Positions 16,199 to 26,209 are shown, counted from the stretch's first letter. The stretch is 30,666 nt of DNA from an uncultured Cryomorphaceae bacterium (GCA_913049755.1 CAJWXO010000002.1:1-30666), one strand, 5' to 3'. Notes: generated by a model not told the origin, from the letters alone. A program made the numbers and translations.

Positions 16199-18496
16199 GT
16201 GAAGTTGGACTTTGTACTTACTCTTGTTCTATGTTTTTTGGGACAGACCCTTTCTGCCCAAGGAGTTCCTGTTGGGCAATGGCGTTCTCATCTTCCATTC
16301 AATGAAACGCATTCAATAGCAATTTTAAACGATGAAATTATAGCTGCCAGTAAATATGGATTATTAAGATTCAACTTATCCGAAAATATAATATCTGACT
16401 TCACGAAAGTTGACGGACTAAACGGAGTGGGAGTAACAGAAATAGAATCTTCTCCAAATGGTATTGATATTCTTTTAGGCTATGGGGATGGGTTAATTGA
16501 ATTGTGGAACAGTAATATTATTAGAGAAATACCGGACATTCCACAAAGCGGAAAATACCCGGGTAAGTCTTCAATCAATGCATTTGTTTTTGATGGAGAA
16601 GATAGAGCATTTGCCGCCACGGGGTTTGGAGTGGTTGAGTTGGATTTGTCATATGGTGTGGTAAAAGGAACATACTTATTAAAAGATGACGGAACCCCAA
16701 CAGAGACGCACAATATTGATATTGATGCTGATAGTTTATATGTTGCTACTGAAACGGGATTGTGGTCAGCATCATTAAGTGACCCATTATATCTTTTTTC
16801 ATCTTGGAATCAATCTCAAAGGTGGGCAGATACAACTATAAATGACATTTCTATTTCAGGAGCAGACTGTTTGATTTCAAAAAACGAAAGCGGTGCTATT
16901 TGGTTGAAAAAAAATGGTTCATGGCTAGAGGTGTATTTAAATAATTCAGACAAATTTGATGTAAGAAGAATATCGAAAAAAGATAATGGATATCTAATTA
17001 TTAGAGATTTTGATATAATTTATATTGATACACTTGGAATTCAAAGACAAGCATACAGTTCAGGACTAAGTAATAATAATAATTTTAGCCCTCGGGATGC
17101 AAAAATTTCGCCAAATGGGGTTCTCTGGATTGCAAACTCTGGTAAAGGAATTTCCTTTATAGATAACCCAGATTATGTTCAGCATCGAAAAATAGGAGGA
17201 CCTCCATCTTCTTCAGTTTTTGATGTTTCTTCCAGCTTACATGGTATAGATGTATTTAGCGGAGCTATTGATCCAACATGGACTGCCGCATATTGTAATG
17301 AGGGAGTATTTCTTTTTAATCAAGAGAATTGGTCTGTTTTGAGTAGTAAAAAACTCAATGACGCAAAAGATATATTATCGAAAGTTGTTGACCCCGGCGA
17401 CACTTCTCATTGGTTTGTTTCTAGCTGGGGTAAAGGGGTATTGGAATTTAAAGATGGCGAGCTTGAAACTATTTGGAATAATACCAATTCATCTCTTATG
17501 AGCGCATCCGGCAGCACAACAAATGATATTAGAACTGGAGGTCTTTGCTGGGGTAACGATGGCGCTCTTTGGGTAACAAATGCTCTATCAAATCTTCCTC
17601 TTCATAGATATGACCCTATAACGCAGCAGTGGAGTGCCTTTGGCATAGGCGCATTTAATGGATTGAGCGTAAAAGATATTATTCAAGGTCCAGATGGAGT
17701 ATTTTGGATACAAAGTCGAACCAATGGATTAATGGCGGTAAAGACGCAAGGGAGCTCTGTTGAATTAAGAAGACTAACAAGAGGGGTTGGCAATGGTAAT
17801 CTCCCAAGCAGTTCTGTAAACTCTTATGTATTTGATAAAGACGAAGAACTTTGGATCGGCACTAGTGATGGTTTAGTTGTTTGCTTTACTCCTGGTAACG
17901 CAATGAATGGAAATAGTGTCGATGCCCAGGCTCTTTTAGTTGAGGAAAATGGTATTGTTCAGAGAGTGCTTAGTGGTGAAAATATTCTCGCTATTGCAAT
18001 TGACGGAGCTAATAGAAAGTGGATTGGAACATCGGATGGTGGACTTTTCTTATTATCTTCTGATGGCCTTGAGACACTAGCTCACTATACCCAAAGTAAT
18101 TCACCTTTATTGTCAAATAGGATTAATTCACTCGCTATTGATCCTTTAACGGGGGAGCTTTTTATAGGGACAAGCCAAGGCTTAATCTCCTATCGAAGTG
18201 ATGCCGTTGATCCTTTTGAGGATTTTTCAAACATTCAGGTTTTTCCGAACCCATATGAACCAAAAGACGTTGGTTCAATGTCAATAAAAGGGTTGATTGA
18301 CGGTTCTTATGTGAAAGTCACAAATACTTCGGGAAGATTAATTTTTGAGGGCCCCTCAAACGGCGGACAGTTTAGTTGGACAACCAATGGCTTGGATGGT
18401 TCTTCCGCCCCTAGTGGTATATATCTGTTTTGGGTTACTAACCCATTAGGAACTCTTAATACGGTTGTTCAAGGGGTAATTGTTCGCGGCGAGTAA
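16199..18496 (+). CDS. porZ: PorZ, type IX secretion system attachment-complex beta-propeller protein
   Basis: PorZ is part of the surface complex that processes T9SS cargo and attaches it to the cell; it is itself exported by the system. The GTG at 16199 gives a clean signal peptide ending in TLSA before QG; the upstream GTG at 16184 is also in frame. The mature N-terminus, GQWRSHLPFNETHSI, is typical of PorZ. Repeated propeller blades follow, with recurrent LWIGTSDGL, KWIGTSDGG and LFIGTSQGL. A C-terminal sorting domain starts at VFPNPYEP and ends GIYLFWV...VIVRGE. The length is about 765 residues. recO begins 4 bases downstream, a pairing I recall from other Bacteroidota. Its likely clients include the protein encoded at 2-2818. 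Confidence 0.9.
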   Translation: MKLDFVLTLVLCFLGQTLSAQGVPVGQWRSHLPFNETHSIAILNDEIIAASKYGLLRFNLSENIISDFTKVDGLNGVGVTEIESSPNGIDILLGYGDGLIELWNSNIIREIPDIPQSGKYPGKSSINAFVFDGEDRAFAATGFGVVELDLSYGVVKGTYLLKDDGTPTETHNIDIDADSLYVATETGLWSASLSDPLYLFSSWNQSQRWADTTINDISISGADCLISKNESGAIWLKKNGSWLEVYLNNSDKFDVRRISKKDNGYLIIRDFDIIYIDTLGIQRQAYSSGLSNNNNFSPRDAKISPNGVLWIANSGKGISFIDNPDYVQHRKIGGPPSSSVFDVSSSLHGIDVFSGAIDPTWTAAYCNEGVFLFNQENWSVLSSKKLNDAKDILSKVVDPGDTSHWFVSSWGKGVLEFKDGELETIWNNTNSSLMSASGSTTNDIRTGGLCWGNDGALWVTNALSNLPLHRYDPITQQWSAFGIGAFNGLSVKDIIQGPDGVFWIQSRTNGLMAVKTQGSSVELRRLTRGVGNGNLPSSSVNSYVFDKDEELWIGTSDGLVVCFTPGNAMNGNSVDAQALLVEENGIVQRVLSGENILAIAIDGANRKWIGTSDGGLFLLSSDGLETLAHYTQSNSPLLSNRINSLAIDPLTGELFIGTSQGLISYRSDAVDPFEDFSNIQVFPNPYEPKDVGSMSIKGLIDGSYVKVTNTSGRLIFEGPSNGGQFSWTTNGLDGSSAPSGIYLFWVTNPLGTLNTVVQGVIVRGE

Positions 18497-18500
18497 AAAA

Positions 18501-19211
18501 ATGAAAGACACAACAAAGGCTCTTGTTCTGGGTAAGTTAGCCGTTGGTGAAAAGGGCCATGTTCTGCGATTGTGGACCCGAAAATATGGACCTCAGGCAT
18601 ATATCATTCATTCCATTAGAAGCAATAAAAATGGAATTAGCCCTGCGGTTTTGCTTCCTATGACTTTTATAAACGCAACAGTTGATCATAGAAATAACGG
18701 TGGTTTAGAAAAAATAAAAGAAGTTGAGGTAGCTAAAATTTGGGATAGATTAACAACGAATCACATAACGCAGACACTTTGTCTTTTTTCCGCAGAAGTT
18801 TTGCAAAAAACTCTTCAGGACGGAGATGCCAGCTCTGCTTTTTTTGATGATTTTTTGCTCATGTTAAAGGGGTGGGACGCAATTAATGTAAACTTGGCGA
18901 TGTCTGCAAATGAAATGCTTTTATTGGTCTGGAAACATCTTGGCTTTAATATTAGTTCTAGAGATCATAAGGATGGTTGTGTTTTAGACCTGCGTGAGGG
19001 GGTATTCGTTTCCAACACACCTACAAATAGTGATTTTTTATCTCTTGAAACATCTAAAGAGCTAGTCGACTGGGTTCGGGATAAGAATAAATTGGTTTCT
19101 AAAACTGGACGTCTAGAAATAACTAATGGTTTAGTTCTTGGCTTAAAATGGCATTATCCTAGTTTAGGTAAAATAAATTCTTTAGAGATATTGAGATCAA
19201 TTTCTTTTTAG
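18501..19211 (+). CDS. recO: RecO DNA repair protein
   Basis: RecO helps load RecA onto SSB-coated single-stranded DNA with RecR (RecF pathway). The ATG at 18501 gives a 236-residue protein starting MKDTTKALVLGKLAVGEKGHV, matching the N-terminal OB-fold of RecO; an earlier in-frame TTG (18480) would overlap porZ and is less likely. HSIRSNKNG with LLPMTFINATVDHR (about 30-60) and the helical middle with LCLFSAEVLQKTL fit the family. No zinc-binding cysteine cluster is visible. It lies 4 bases after porZ and ends 27 bases from the convergent DUF4837 gene. Confidence 0.88.
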   Translation: MKDTTKALVLGKLAVGEKGHVLRLWTRKYGPQAYIIHSIRSNKNGISPAVLLPMTFINATVDHRNNGGLEKIKEVEVAKIWDRLTTNHITQTLCLFSAEVLQKTLQDGDASSAFFDDFLLMLKGWDAINVNLAMSANEMLLLVWKHLGFNISSRDHKDGCVLDLREGVFVSNTPTNSDFLSLETSKELVDWVRDKNKLVSKTGRLEITNGLVLGLKWHYPSLGKINSLEILRSISF

Positions 19212-19238
19212 TGATTAAATGCAAGATAAATGAATAAA

Positions 19239-20234
19239 CTAATTTATGCGAATAGAGCTTAGTGCCGCTTCAAGCTCTAACATCATTTTTCTTTTTTTGG
19301 AACTAGGAGCATATACCAAACTTGCTATGGATATTCTTTTGTTTTGCTTTTCGTCAAAAAAAGTATATGTAACAAATGGACCTCCTCCGAACCCCTTCTC
19401 CGTTCTGAAGAGCCCGCGATGCTCTATGACGTATTTCCCACCTATCGTATTGTAGTCCAAATTAATAGAAACATCAGGTTCAATTTTTAAAAAGCTTTGA
19501 TTTTCAGTTCCCTCGAAATATTTTTTCAATAATTTATTTTGCTCGGACAATATAACCGCTTCAGTATTGTATATACTATCGAAATAAGGCCTGGTCCATG
19601 CCATTAAGTATTGAATACTTTTTTTAGTATCAGCTCTTAGAATTTTAATATCATTTTTATCTAATGTTGTTTTATATCCTTTTGGTATAAGCATACGTTT
19701 AATTCCCAATTTTTTCAATGATTCCGGAAGGCTCTTTTGAGAATTTTTAGAAATACGACCTAGTAGAATGGAATTGTCATGTTTCTCAAACTGTTCAATG
19801 AGGTTAGCGGCATTTGATTTAAATAATTGAATTACTCTTTTGGTCGAGGGGCCAATAATTTGAACAACTAACTGCGGTTCTGACCAAACGTTTTTTTTCA
19901 CAATAATCGATATAGAGTCAGGTATAACCATTATTGAAAGAATGCTTTTTGACCTTTTTGTGATTTGGGAAATACTCTTAATGGGTAACCTCGAAAGATC
20001 AAATTTTGATTCGTTTTGTGGCAGCCCGACTACAGGGCGAGCGAGCTCTTCCACAAATGATGGTCCGCATTCCTCCCAAATATCATCATCACAAAATATA
20101 GTTAATTCATTATGTGTTCCATTTGATGATGGAAGGCTGTACTTTGAAATGGAATTAGATTCAATATCAATAGAGCTATTACAGCTCGGTTGAAAAAAAA
20201 CAGAGAATAGTATGATGCTTTTAATCGCTTTCAC
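19239..20234 (-). CDS. DUF4837 family lipoprotein of unknown function
   Basis: This 331-residue protein has a signal peptide and lipobox FFQPSCNS, lipidated Cys18. After it come LPSSNGTHNELTIFCDDDIWE (opening of the family), PVVGLPQNESKFDL, a middle with MLIPKGYKT, then MAWTRPYFDSI and GGKYVIEHRGLFRTEKGFGGGPFVTY. This layout agrees with DUF4837, a Bacteroidota-specific family with no known role. The start is GTG (20232-20234), needed to include the signal peptide. It follows the lytic-transglycosylase gene by 4 bases and is the last gene of the long minus-strand train, so a link to the envelope or to peptidoglycan turnover is plausible but unproven. Confidence 0.8.
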   Translation of the reverse strand: MKAIKSIILFSVFFQPSCNSSIDIESNSISKYSLPSSNGTHNELTIFCDDDIWEECGPSFVEELARPVVGLPQNESKFDLSRLPIKSISQITKRSKSILSIMVIPDSISIIVKKNVWSEPQLVVQIIGPSTKRVIQLFKSNAANLIEQFEKHDNSILLGRISKNSQKSLPESLKKLGIKRMLIPKGYKTTLDKNDIKILRADTKKSIQYLMAWTRPYFDSIYNTEAVILSEQNKLLKKYFEGTENQSFLKIEPDVSINLDYNTIGGKYVIEHRGLFRTEKGFGGGPFVTYTFFDEKQNKRISIASLVYAPSSKKRKMMLELEAALSSIRIN

Positions 20235-20238
20235 GAAA

Positions 20239-21468
20239 TTAGATTTTTAATTTTTGACCAATTCGAATTTTTGTGCTTTTGAGATTATTCCATCGTTTAA
20301 TATCTCTAATATTTAAATTGTATTTTTCAGCTATCTCGCTAATCGTGTCACCATTTCTAACAACATGAATTCTTCCCGAAGTCAATTTCCAAGGAGGAGG
20401 TAAAGGAGTCTTTTGTAATCGCATGGATGTCATTTTGTAAAGGGAGTCAGCAACGAAAGAAAGTTCCATCATTTTATTTTTTGGAATATAAAAAATATAT
20501 GGAATATTGTTTTTTGGCGGCGGCACATACTGATGTTTATAATGGGGGTTTAAATCTTTTATAATGGATGAATCAATTGATAGTAAATATGCAATGTCGA
20601 ATAAGTGTATTCCTTTTTCAGCTTTAACAGTATCAACTTGAAAATAGTTAATTTTTTGATTTGTGCTCACAATTCCATGAGTCCCAGAATAGTTCATTAC
20701 ATACATAGCAGAAATCAAAGAAGGGATATAGTTAGCCGTTTCTCGAGGTAAATAAGGACGAATTTCCCAAAAGTTTTTTTTCCCGCCTGAATTACGAATG
20801 GCTTTCGTCACATTTCCTGGCCCGGCATTATAGGCAGCAATAGCCAACCCCCAGTCGCCAAATAAGTCATATAATTTCTTAAAGTATCTACATGCGGCAT
20901 CTGTGGATAGAGATGGATCCATACGTTGATCAACATAAGAGCTAATCTCAAGACCCTGCATTTTACCAGTAGCATACATGAATTGCCATAGACCCGTTGC
21001 GCCAGCTTTACTTTTTGCCTTTGGGTTAAGTGCGCTTTCAATTATTGGGATATATTTTAATTCTAGCGGTAATCCATATAGGTCTAAAACAGATTCAAAT
21101 AAGGGAAAATAGAATTCAGAACGGGATTTAATATTTTTAATAAAATCAAAGTTTCGACCAAGATAATATCTGATAATATTTCGAACCTCATCAGTTAGCC
21201 TGAGATCTAAAGGGGTATTCTCATCTAATTTCCTTATTCTTTGGATAAGAATAGAATCATCTAATTGACGGATTCCCAAATTGTTATTATTGGGTTGATC
21301 AAATTCGTGCAACAAATAATTTTCACCCCACTTATTAAGGACAAAATGGCTGTAAGCAGAATCAATTTTTTGAGGAGTTTTCTCTTTTTGGATACTGTCG
21401 ATATTTTTATTCTGCCCATTCACGGATAATGAAAAAATTATAAAAAAGACGAAATATAACCGAATCAT
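20239..21468 (-). CDS. MltD-like membrane-bound or periplasmic lytic transglycosylase with one LysM domain
   Basis: Lytic transglycosylases cleave the glycan strand of peptidoglycan, leaving 1,6-anhydro ends. A signal peptide (about 1-18) is followed by an SLT domain with catalytic Glu144 in IPIIESALNP, the AGATGLWQFM segment (155-164) and AAYNAGPGNV (211-220). A single LysM domain (about 365-409, HVVRNGDTISEIAEKY) ends the protein; many MltD proteins carry two or more. The length of 409 residues fits. The ATG directly abuts the gatA stop codon without a gap, and the DUF4837 gene follows after 4 bases. Confidence 0.9.
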   Translation of the reverse strand: MIRLYFVFFIIFSLSVNGQNKNIDSIQKEKTPQKIDSAYSHFVLNKWGENYLLHEFDQPNNNNLGIRQLDDSILIQRIRKLDENTPLDLRLTDEVRNIIRYYLGRNFDFIKNIKSRSEFYFPLFESVLDLYGLPLELKYIPIIESALNPKAKSKAGATGLWQFMYATGKMQGLEISSYVDQRMDPSLSTDAACRYFKKLYDLFGDWGLAIAAYNAGPGNVTKAIRNSGGKKNFWEIRPYLPRETANYIPSLISAMYVMNYSGTHGIVSTNQKINYFQVDTVKAEKGIHLFDIAYLLSIDSSIIKDLNPHYKHQYVPPPKNNIPYIFYIPKNKMMELSFVADSLYKMTSMRLQKTPLPPPWKLTSGRIHVVRNGDTISEIAEKYNLNIRDIKRWNNLKSTKIRIGQKLKI

Positions 21469-22890
21469 TTAATCTAGTGATTCAATAATTCTTGCAATCT
21501 CAAAAATTGACTGTTCATCAAAATTAGATCCCATGATTTGCATTCCATACGGCAACCCATTACTGTGAGTGCCTATTGGGATTGAAATAGCTGGAATTCC
21601 AGAAAGAGGCGCCTGAACCGTAAACATATCTTCTAAATAAAGTACCGTGGGGTCAGTATATTCTTGCCCCAGGGGGAATGCTGTATTTGGTGTTGTTGGG
21701 CCAATTATTCCATCTAAACCATCAAGATCCTTGATGGTTGAGTCTCTGACTACTCTTCTCGCTTTTTGAGCTTTTCCATAAAACGCATCATAATATCCAT
21801 TGCTTAAAACAAATGTGCCTAGCATGATTCTGCGTTTCACCTCTTCTCCAAAACCTTCGCTTCGAGACTTTTTATAAAGAGACTCTAGATCTGTAAAATC
21901 TGAATTTCTATGACCTATGTGAATTCCATCATACCGTGCTAAGTTTGAACTCGCCTCTGCTGTTGTTAAAATATAATATATCGGGATTAAGCTATCGAAA
22001 AACGGGAATTCTAATTCTACAATTTTGTGACCTGAAAGCCTTAGCTTTTCTGCGGTTTCTATGAATTTTTGTCGAATTTCAGGATCAAGAGCAGGTGAGT
22101 CTATCATGCTCTTATAGTACCCAAGATTAAGTATTTTTTTTTGATATTTTATATCAAGCATTTTAGGCACATCAGACTCAGAACATGTTGTATCATAATC
22201 ATCTTTACCAGAAATAACCTCTGTTATGATTGCTAAATCTTCTAAAGAAGAGGCAATAGGGCCAACTTGATCGAAAGATGAGGCATATGCAATAACACCG
22301 TGCCTTGAGACTCTACCATAAGTGGGCTTTATGCCATAAACACCACAGAAAGCTGCTGGTTGTCTAATTGATCCCCCAGTGTCAGAACCGAGAGAAGCGT
22401 GACAGAGCCCTGCTGCAACTGCAGCAGCGGAACCCCCAGAGGAGCCTCCTGGAGTAACTAAAGGATTTAAAGGGTTTTTCACAGGGCCATAAAAAGAGGT
22501 TTCGCTCGAGGAACCCATTGCGAATTCATCACCCCCGGTTCGTCCTATAATAATGGCGTCAGCATCCAATAGTTTTTGAACCACAGTGGAATTAAATTGT
22601 GATTCAAAATCTTTTAACATTTTAGAACTGGCGCTGACTTTATGACCAGAATAGCATAAATTATCTTTGATGGCTATTATCATTCCGGCCAACTTACCTA
22701 AAGTGCCATCAATAAATTTTTTATCTACTTCTGTCGCTTTAGCTATGGCAGAATCCTCAAAGAGCTCGATAAAAATGTTTAGATCAGATTTCTTACGAGC
22801 TAGATTAATGCAAGATTTAACCTCTTTAACACAAGAGGTTTCTCCGGCAGTTATTGCCGATCGTAGCTCACTTAGATTAGTTTGAGTCAC
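21469..22890 (-). CDS. gatA: GatA, Asp/Glu-tRNA amidotransferase subunit A
   Basis: GatA is the amidase subunit that releases ammonia from glutamine, used by GatB to convert Glu-tRNA(Gln) to Gln-tRNA(Gln). The Ser-cisSer-Lys triad is present: Lys75 in IAIKDNL, Ser150 in PGGSSGGS and Ser174 in DTGGSIRQP. The spacing equals that of the well-studied S. aureus enzyme (79/154/178). [12 protein letters not shown] and the C-terminal [17 protein letters not shown] also fit. The start is GTG at 22888-22890, overlapping the tatA stop as GTGA; no other in-frame start precedes the catalytic lysine except at residue 70. gatB and gatC are not in the window. Confidence 0.93.
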   Translation of the reverse strand: MTQTNLSELRSAITAGETSCVKEVKSCINLARKKSDLNIFIELFEDSAIAKATEVDKKFIDGTLGKLAGMIIAIKDNLCYSGHKVSASSKMLKDFESQFNSTVVQKLLDADAIIIGRTGGDEFAMGSSSETSFYGPVKNPLNPLVTPGGSSGGSAAAVAAGLCHASLGSDTGGSIRQPAAFCGVYGIKPTYGRVSRHGVIAYASSFDQVGPIASSLEDLAIITEVISGKDDYDTTCSESDVPKMLDIKYQKKILNLGYYKSMIDSPALDPEIRQKFIETAEKLRLSGHKIVELEFPFFDSLIPIYYILTTAEASSNLARYDGIHIGHRNSDFTDLESLYKKSRSEGFGEEVKRRIMLGTFVLSNGYYDAFYGKAQKARRVVRDSTIKDLDGLDGIIGPTTPNTAFPLGQEYTDPTVLYLEDMFTVQAPLSGIPAISIPIGTHSNGLPYGMQIMGSNFDEQSIFEIARIIESLD

Positions 22891-23081
22891 GCTTTTTTTT
22901 CCGCCGAATCGTTTTCGTCTTCGTCCTCTTCTTTGACAGCTTTTTTGAATTCCTTAAGTCCACCACCAAGCCCTTTCATCAATTCAGGGATCTTACGACC
23001 TCCAAATAATAATAAGACAATAGCGAGGATTAAAACAATTTGCCAAGGGCCGACCATTCCTAAAAAAATGCTTAAAGTCAT
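22887..23081 (-). CDS. tatA: TatA/E-type twin-arginine translocase subunit
   Basis: This small (64-residue) single-pass protein is a component of the Tat system that exports folded proteins. A short N-terminus is followed by one hydrophobic helix (about 11-26), the [20 protein letters not shown] hinge and amphipathic helix, then a charged tail rich in E, D and K. The FG hinge and the IPEL segment identify the TatA/E family; TatA and TatE cannot be separated from sequence alone. It overlaps gatA by four bases and lies 44 bases after gpsA. No tatC is in view. Confidence 0.92.
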   Translation of the reverse strand: MTLSIFLGMVGPWQIVLILAIVLLLFGGRKIPELMKGLGGGLKEFKKAVKEEDEDENDSAEKKA

Positions 23082-23125
23082 TTTAATTTTATTTAATAAT
23101 TGTAAAAGTACAAATCCATAATTGG

Positions 23126-24130
23126 TTAGCTTAGCTTTTCAGATAACTCTCGAAGTACTTTTTTAGGAGACTTACCGTCATAAAGTATTTTATATACGGC
23201 CGAAGCAATGGGCATTTTGACATTTTTAGATTTCTTTATCTCCCGAATGTGCTTTGTTGCGAAGTATCCTTCAGCTACCATACTCATTTCTAATATTGCT
23301 GAACGAACAGTATATCCCTTTCCAATTAATCCACCTAGTGTTCGATTTCTGCTAAAGGGAGAATACATAGTTACGAATAAGTCACCAGAGTATGCGGTTT
23401 TTGAAATGTCCCTTTTTAATGGGCTAACTGCTTTTATAAAACGTTTCATCTCTCTTATGGAATTCGAGACGAGGACGGCTTGAAAATTGTCTCCATAGCC
23501 GAGGCTTTGAGAAATGCCCGCAGCAAGAGCATAAATATTTTTAAGAATTGAGGCATACTCAGCCCCGTGAATGTCTTCAGTACGATTGGTTTGGATATTA
23601 GCGGATCCAAGTTTTTTTGCGATTAATTTAGAGAGGCTCTTGTTTTTAGACGCCACAGTTAAATATGAAAGCCTTTCAAGCGCAACCTCTTCAGCGTGGC
23701 ATGGGCCTAAAATTGCCCCAAAATCATTGTAAGCCAAATTGAATTCTGAATGAAGATACTCCCCAACTGTTTGATGAGTTTCAGGAATAATTCCTTTAAT
23801 TGCCGAAATCACTAATTTATCCTTAATGATTTCCTTTAAAGGAGAAATAGCATCTGCAACATATGCTGAGGGAATAGCTAATATTAATATATCCGCATTC
23901 ATAGCAATCTTTAGTATATCACTATCTATTTCAATTTTATCAATATCAAGTTCTGCATCAGTGAGATACTTTGGGTTATGCTGATGAAGTTGAATATGAA
24001 TAATGGAAGCGTCATCTCGAATCCACCAACCTAAACTATCACAGTTTTGACTAATAAGTTTGACAAGAGCGGTTGCCCAAGAGCCACTTCCTAAAATTGC
24101 TATAGAGCTGTTTTTCCTCATAGACGACAT
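23126..24130 (-). CDS. gpsA: GpsA, NAD(P)H-dependent glycerol-3-phosphate dehydrogenase
   Basis: GpsA reduces dihydroxyacetone phosphate to sn-glycerol 3-phosphate, the backbone of phospholipids. The dinucleotide-binding loop is [11 protein letters not shown] (12-22). SAIKGI (109-114) holds one active-site lysine, GPCHAEEVA (142-150) follows, and Lys197 in [11 protein letters not shown] is the catalytic lysine. [18 protein letters not shown] (249-266) is another conserved block. The length is 334 residues; a second ATG at codon 4 (24119-24121) could also be the start. It follows the peptidase gene by 6 bases. Confidence 0.94.
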   Translation of the reverse strand: MSSMRKNSSIAILGSGSWATALVKLISQNCDSLGWWIRDDASIIHIQLHQHNPKYLTDAELDIDKIEIDSDILKIAMNADILILAIPSAYVADAISPLKEIIKDKLVISAIKGIIPETHQTVGEYLHSEFNLAYNDFGAILGPCHAEEVALERLSYLTVASKNKSLSKLIAKKLGSANIQTNRTEDIHGAEYASILKNIYALAAGISQSLGYGDNFQAVLVSNSIREMKRFIKAVSPLKRDISKTAYSGDLFVTMYSPFSRNRTLGGLIGKGYTVRSAILEMSMVAEGYFATKHIREIKKSKNVKMPIASAVYKILYDGKSPKKVLRELSEKLS

Positions 24131-24136
24131 TTTGCT

Positions 24137-25543
24137 TTAAAGCAAGCTTGATTGGTATTTAAAGTGAGGGAATTTATTCAAATTCTGTAATATTTGTAGA
24201 ACTACTTCTGTTATTTTCACAAGCCCAGGGGCATCAATTTTCTGATAATCATCACTTGGCGAATGATAATCCCGGTGAAGCCCAGTATGCAACATTATGG
24301 CTGGAATTCCAGCGTCAATAAATGCAGCGTGATCTGATCTTGGAAATGTCTCTGCTACATTTTTAATATTGATTCCAGTTTTAGGTAAATCATTAATTAT
24401 GGTTCCCCACTCTAAGGCACTTGATGTTGCATAAATTGTTAATGAATCAGAACTACTTAACCGGCCAACCATGTCAATATTTATCATCTGTGAAATCATA
24501 TTTGGATCTAGAGGGCAGTTTTTAACAAAGTACTTCGAACCAATTAGCCCATCTTCTTCTCCTGAAAAAGCAACAAATATCACATTACTATTTTGTAAAT
24601 CTAAATTGAGACTTAATTGATTTAGCACCTCCAGCATAACACTAACACCACTTGCATTATCGTCAGCACCATTATATACTTGCCCGGAGAGCTTTTTGCT
24701 CCCATGATACTCTCCTTTGCCAAGGTGGTCATAATGCGCTCCAACAAGCACAGTGGTCTTAGCTTCTAAGTCAAGCATCCCTCCTATATTAAACCCTTCG
24801 ACATTGCGCTTAGAAACTTTTGTTACCAGAATTATTGGTTTTTTACGTCTGTGAATTTTATATGACCACTTTTTCCCAAAAACCATAGAGATATTGACAC
24901 CGGTTTCTTTCAATTTTGAAAAAGTATATTTTGAGATTTGATCTTTATTATTATTTCTTCTTGAGAGTAGAATAATATCTTTTGCACCTCTTTTTTTTGC
25001 TTCTGTAACACGGCTTAAAATTTTTGATTGATTCCCAGCTTTTTTCTTCTTATACTCAGGAATATCTAATTCTATTAAGACTAATTTGCCATCCAAGGAG
25101 GTTTCTGAAAGGCTTTTATAATCGTTAATTGAATCACTATGAATTCCATGTGAAACACACACGACTTCTCCAATAAAATCTCTTGTCAAGGAGTAAGGTG
25201 AAACATGTAGTTTTTTGCCTAGATAAAGAGTGTCTTTAGCGATTGCTATATAATTTCTATTTTTTTGAATCTCCGTTGGTCTTGGGATATTAAATGCTTG
25301 CTTGAAACCCTCATTAAATAATGGTTTTAAACCAAACCGTTGAAAAGCGTCTTGTATATGGTCTGAGGCCAAATTTGCACCAGGAGTTCCAGGAAGCCGG
25401 CCAGAAAGATCATCAGAGGACAAGAACTCAATATCTTTCATTAAACGAATTTCAACTTCTTTATGAATAAAATTGAAAGGCTCAATCTGACCTTTTACAT
25501 ATATGCTTAGACAGGAGAAAAAAGTTATAATTAGATATTTCAT
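24137..25543 (-). CDS. Secreted M28-family zinc aminopeptidase
   Basis: This exported metallopeptidase probably removes N-terminal residues from peptides. The signal peptide is about residues 1-19, ending YVKGQ. A PA-like insert (about 110-240) precedes the M28 catalytic core. The two-zinc ligand set is visible: His270 (GAHYDHLG), Asp294 (NGADDNASG), Glu330 with general base Glu329 (FSGEEDGL), Asp357 (INIDMVG) and His427 (RDYHSPSDD). The length of 468 residues is usual. No T9SS tail is visible, so a periplasmic location is likely. It lies 21 bases after lspA and 6 bases before gpsA. The substrate is unknown; nutrition or envelope-peptide recycling are options. Confidence 0.9.
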   Translation of the reverse strand: MKYLIITFFSCLSIYVKGQIEPFNFIHKEVEIRLMKDIEFLSSDDLSGRLPGTPGANLASDHIQDAFQRFGLKPLFNEGFKQAFNIPRPTEIQKNRNYIAIAKDTLYLGKKLHVSPYSLTRDFIGEVVCVSHGIHSDSINDYKSLSETSLDGKLVLIELDIPEYKKKKAGNQSKILSRVTEAKKRGAKDIILLSRRNNNKDQISKYTFSKLKETGVNISMVFGKKWSYKIHRRKKPIILVTKVSKRNVEGFNIGGMLDLEAKTTVLVGAHYDHLGKGEYHGSKKLSGQVYNGADDNASGVSVMLEVLNQLSLNLDLQNSNVIFVAFSGEEDGLIGSKYFVKNCPLDPNMISQMINIDMVGRLSSSDSLTIYATSSALEWGTIINDLPKTGINIKNVAETFPRSDHAAFIDAGIPAIMLHTGLHRDYHSPSDDYQKIDAPGLVKITEVVLQILQNLNKFPHFKYQSSLL

Positions 25544-25564
25544 TACGAATGAACTTCTTTATTT

Positions 25565-26209
25565 CTATTTAAAATTCCCCCAATTTTCAGCTTTTCTTGA
25601 GCTTAAATACAAAAGAATCACACCAATAGTCACACATGAATCGGCGATATTAAAAATAGGACGAAAAAAAATAAAGTATTCACCACCCCATATAGGCACC
25701 CATGATGGCAGTATTCCTTTCCAAAGCGGGAAGTAAAGCATATCTACAACATTGCCTAAAAGCATTGGAGCATATCCAGGAGTATTGAACTCAGCAACTC
25801 CAGAATACATTACCCATTGACTATAGAGGTCATTATAAACTAAACCTCGATCAAATATTAAACCGTAAAATAAGCTGTCTAAAACGTTACCAAGTGCGCC
25901 AGCTAGAACAATACCGAATGAGATCAGAACAAATTGTCGAGCACCTCCTTTGGCAAGACGAAACATGTACCAAAGAATTCCAAAGATTGCTATAACTCTA
26001 AAAGAACTTAAGATATACTTTCCAGTAATTCCTCCCCACTCAATACCGAAAGCCATTCCCGGGTTTTCTGTGAAATGGAGATGGAACCATTCAGTTAGGT
26101 CAATACTTTCTCCTAATGCAAGATTTGATTTGATCCATAATTTCAATGACTGGTCAAGAAAAATAAGACAAATTGAAATAATAAATGGAAGGCGTAGAGC
26201 CTTGTTCAC
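25565..26209 (-). CDS. lspA: LspA, prolipoprotein signal peptidase (signal peptidase II)
   Basis: LspA removes signal peptides from lipid-modified prolipoproteins such as GldH and the DUF4837 protein of this window. Four membrane segments are visible. The catalytic aspartates are Asp156 (GNVVDMLYF) and Asp190 (FNIADSCVT); TENPGMAFG (47-55) is the other family hallmark. At 214 residues it is longer than the E. coli enzyme (164) because of extra residues before and between the catalytic blocks (about 112-150 and 162-182), as usual in Bacteroidota. The start is GTG at 26207-26209, overlapping the dksA-like stop as GTGA; the next methionine is residue 51, so GTG is required. Confidence 0.94.
   Translation of the reverse strand: MNKALRLPFIISICLIFLDQSLKLWIKSNLALGESIDLTEWFHLHFTENPGMAFGIEWGGITGKYILSSFRVIAIFGILWYMFRLAKGGARQFVLISFGIVLAGALGNVLDSLFYGLIFDRGLVYNDLYSQWVMYSGVAEFNTPGYAPMLLGNVVDMLYFPLWKGILPSWVPIWGGEYFIFFRPIFNIADSCVTIGVILLYLSSRKAENWGNFK

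Noticed and set aside
19212..19238. Possible bidirectional terminator between recO and the DUF4837 gene
   Set aside because: Only a 6-bp all-AT stem (ATAAAT/ATTTAT) with a 10-base loop is present; too weak to call.
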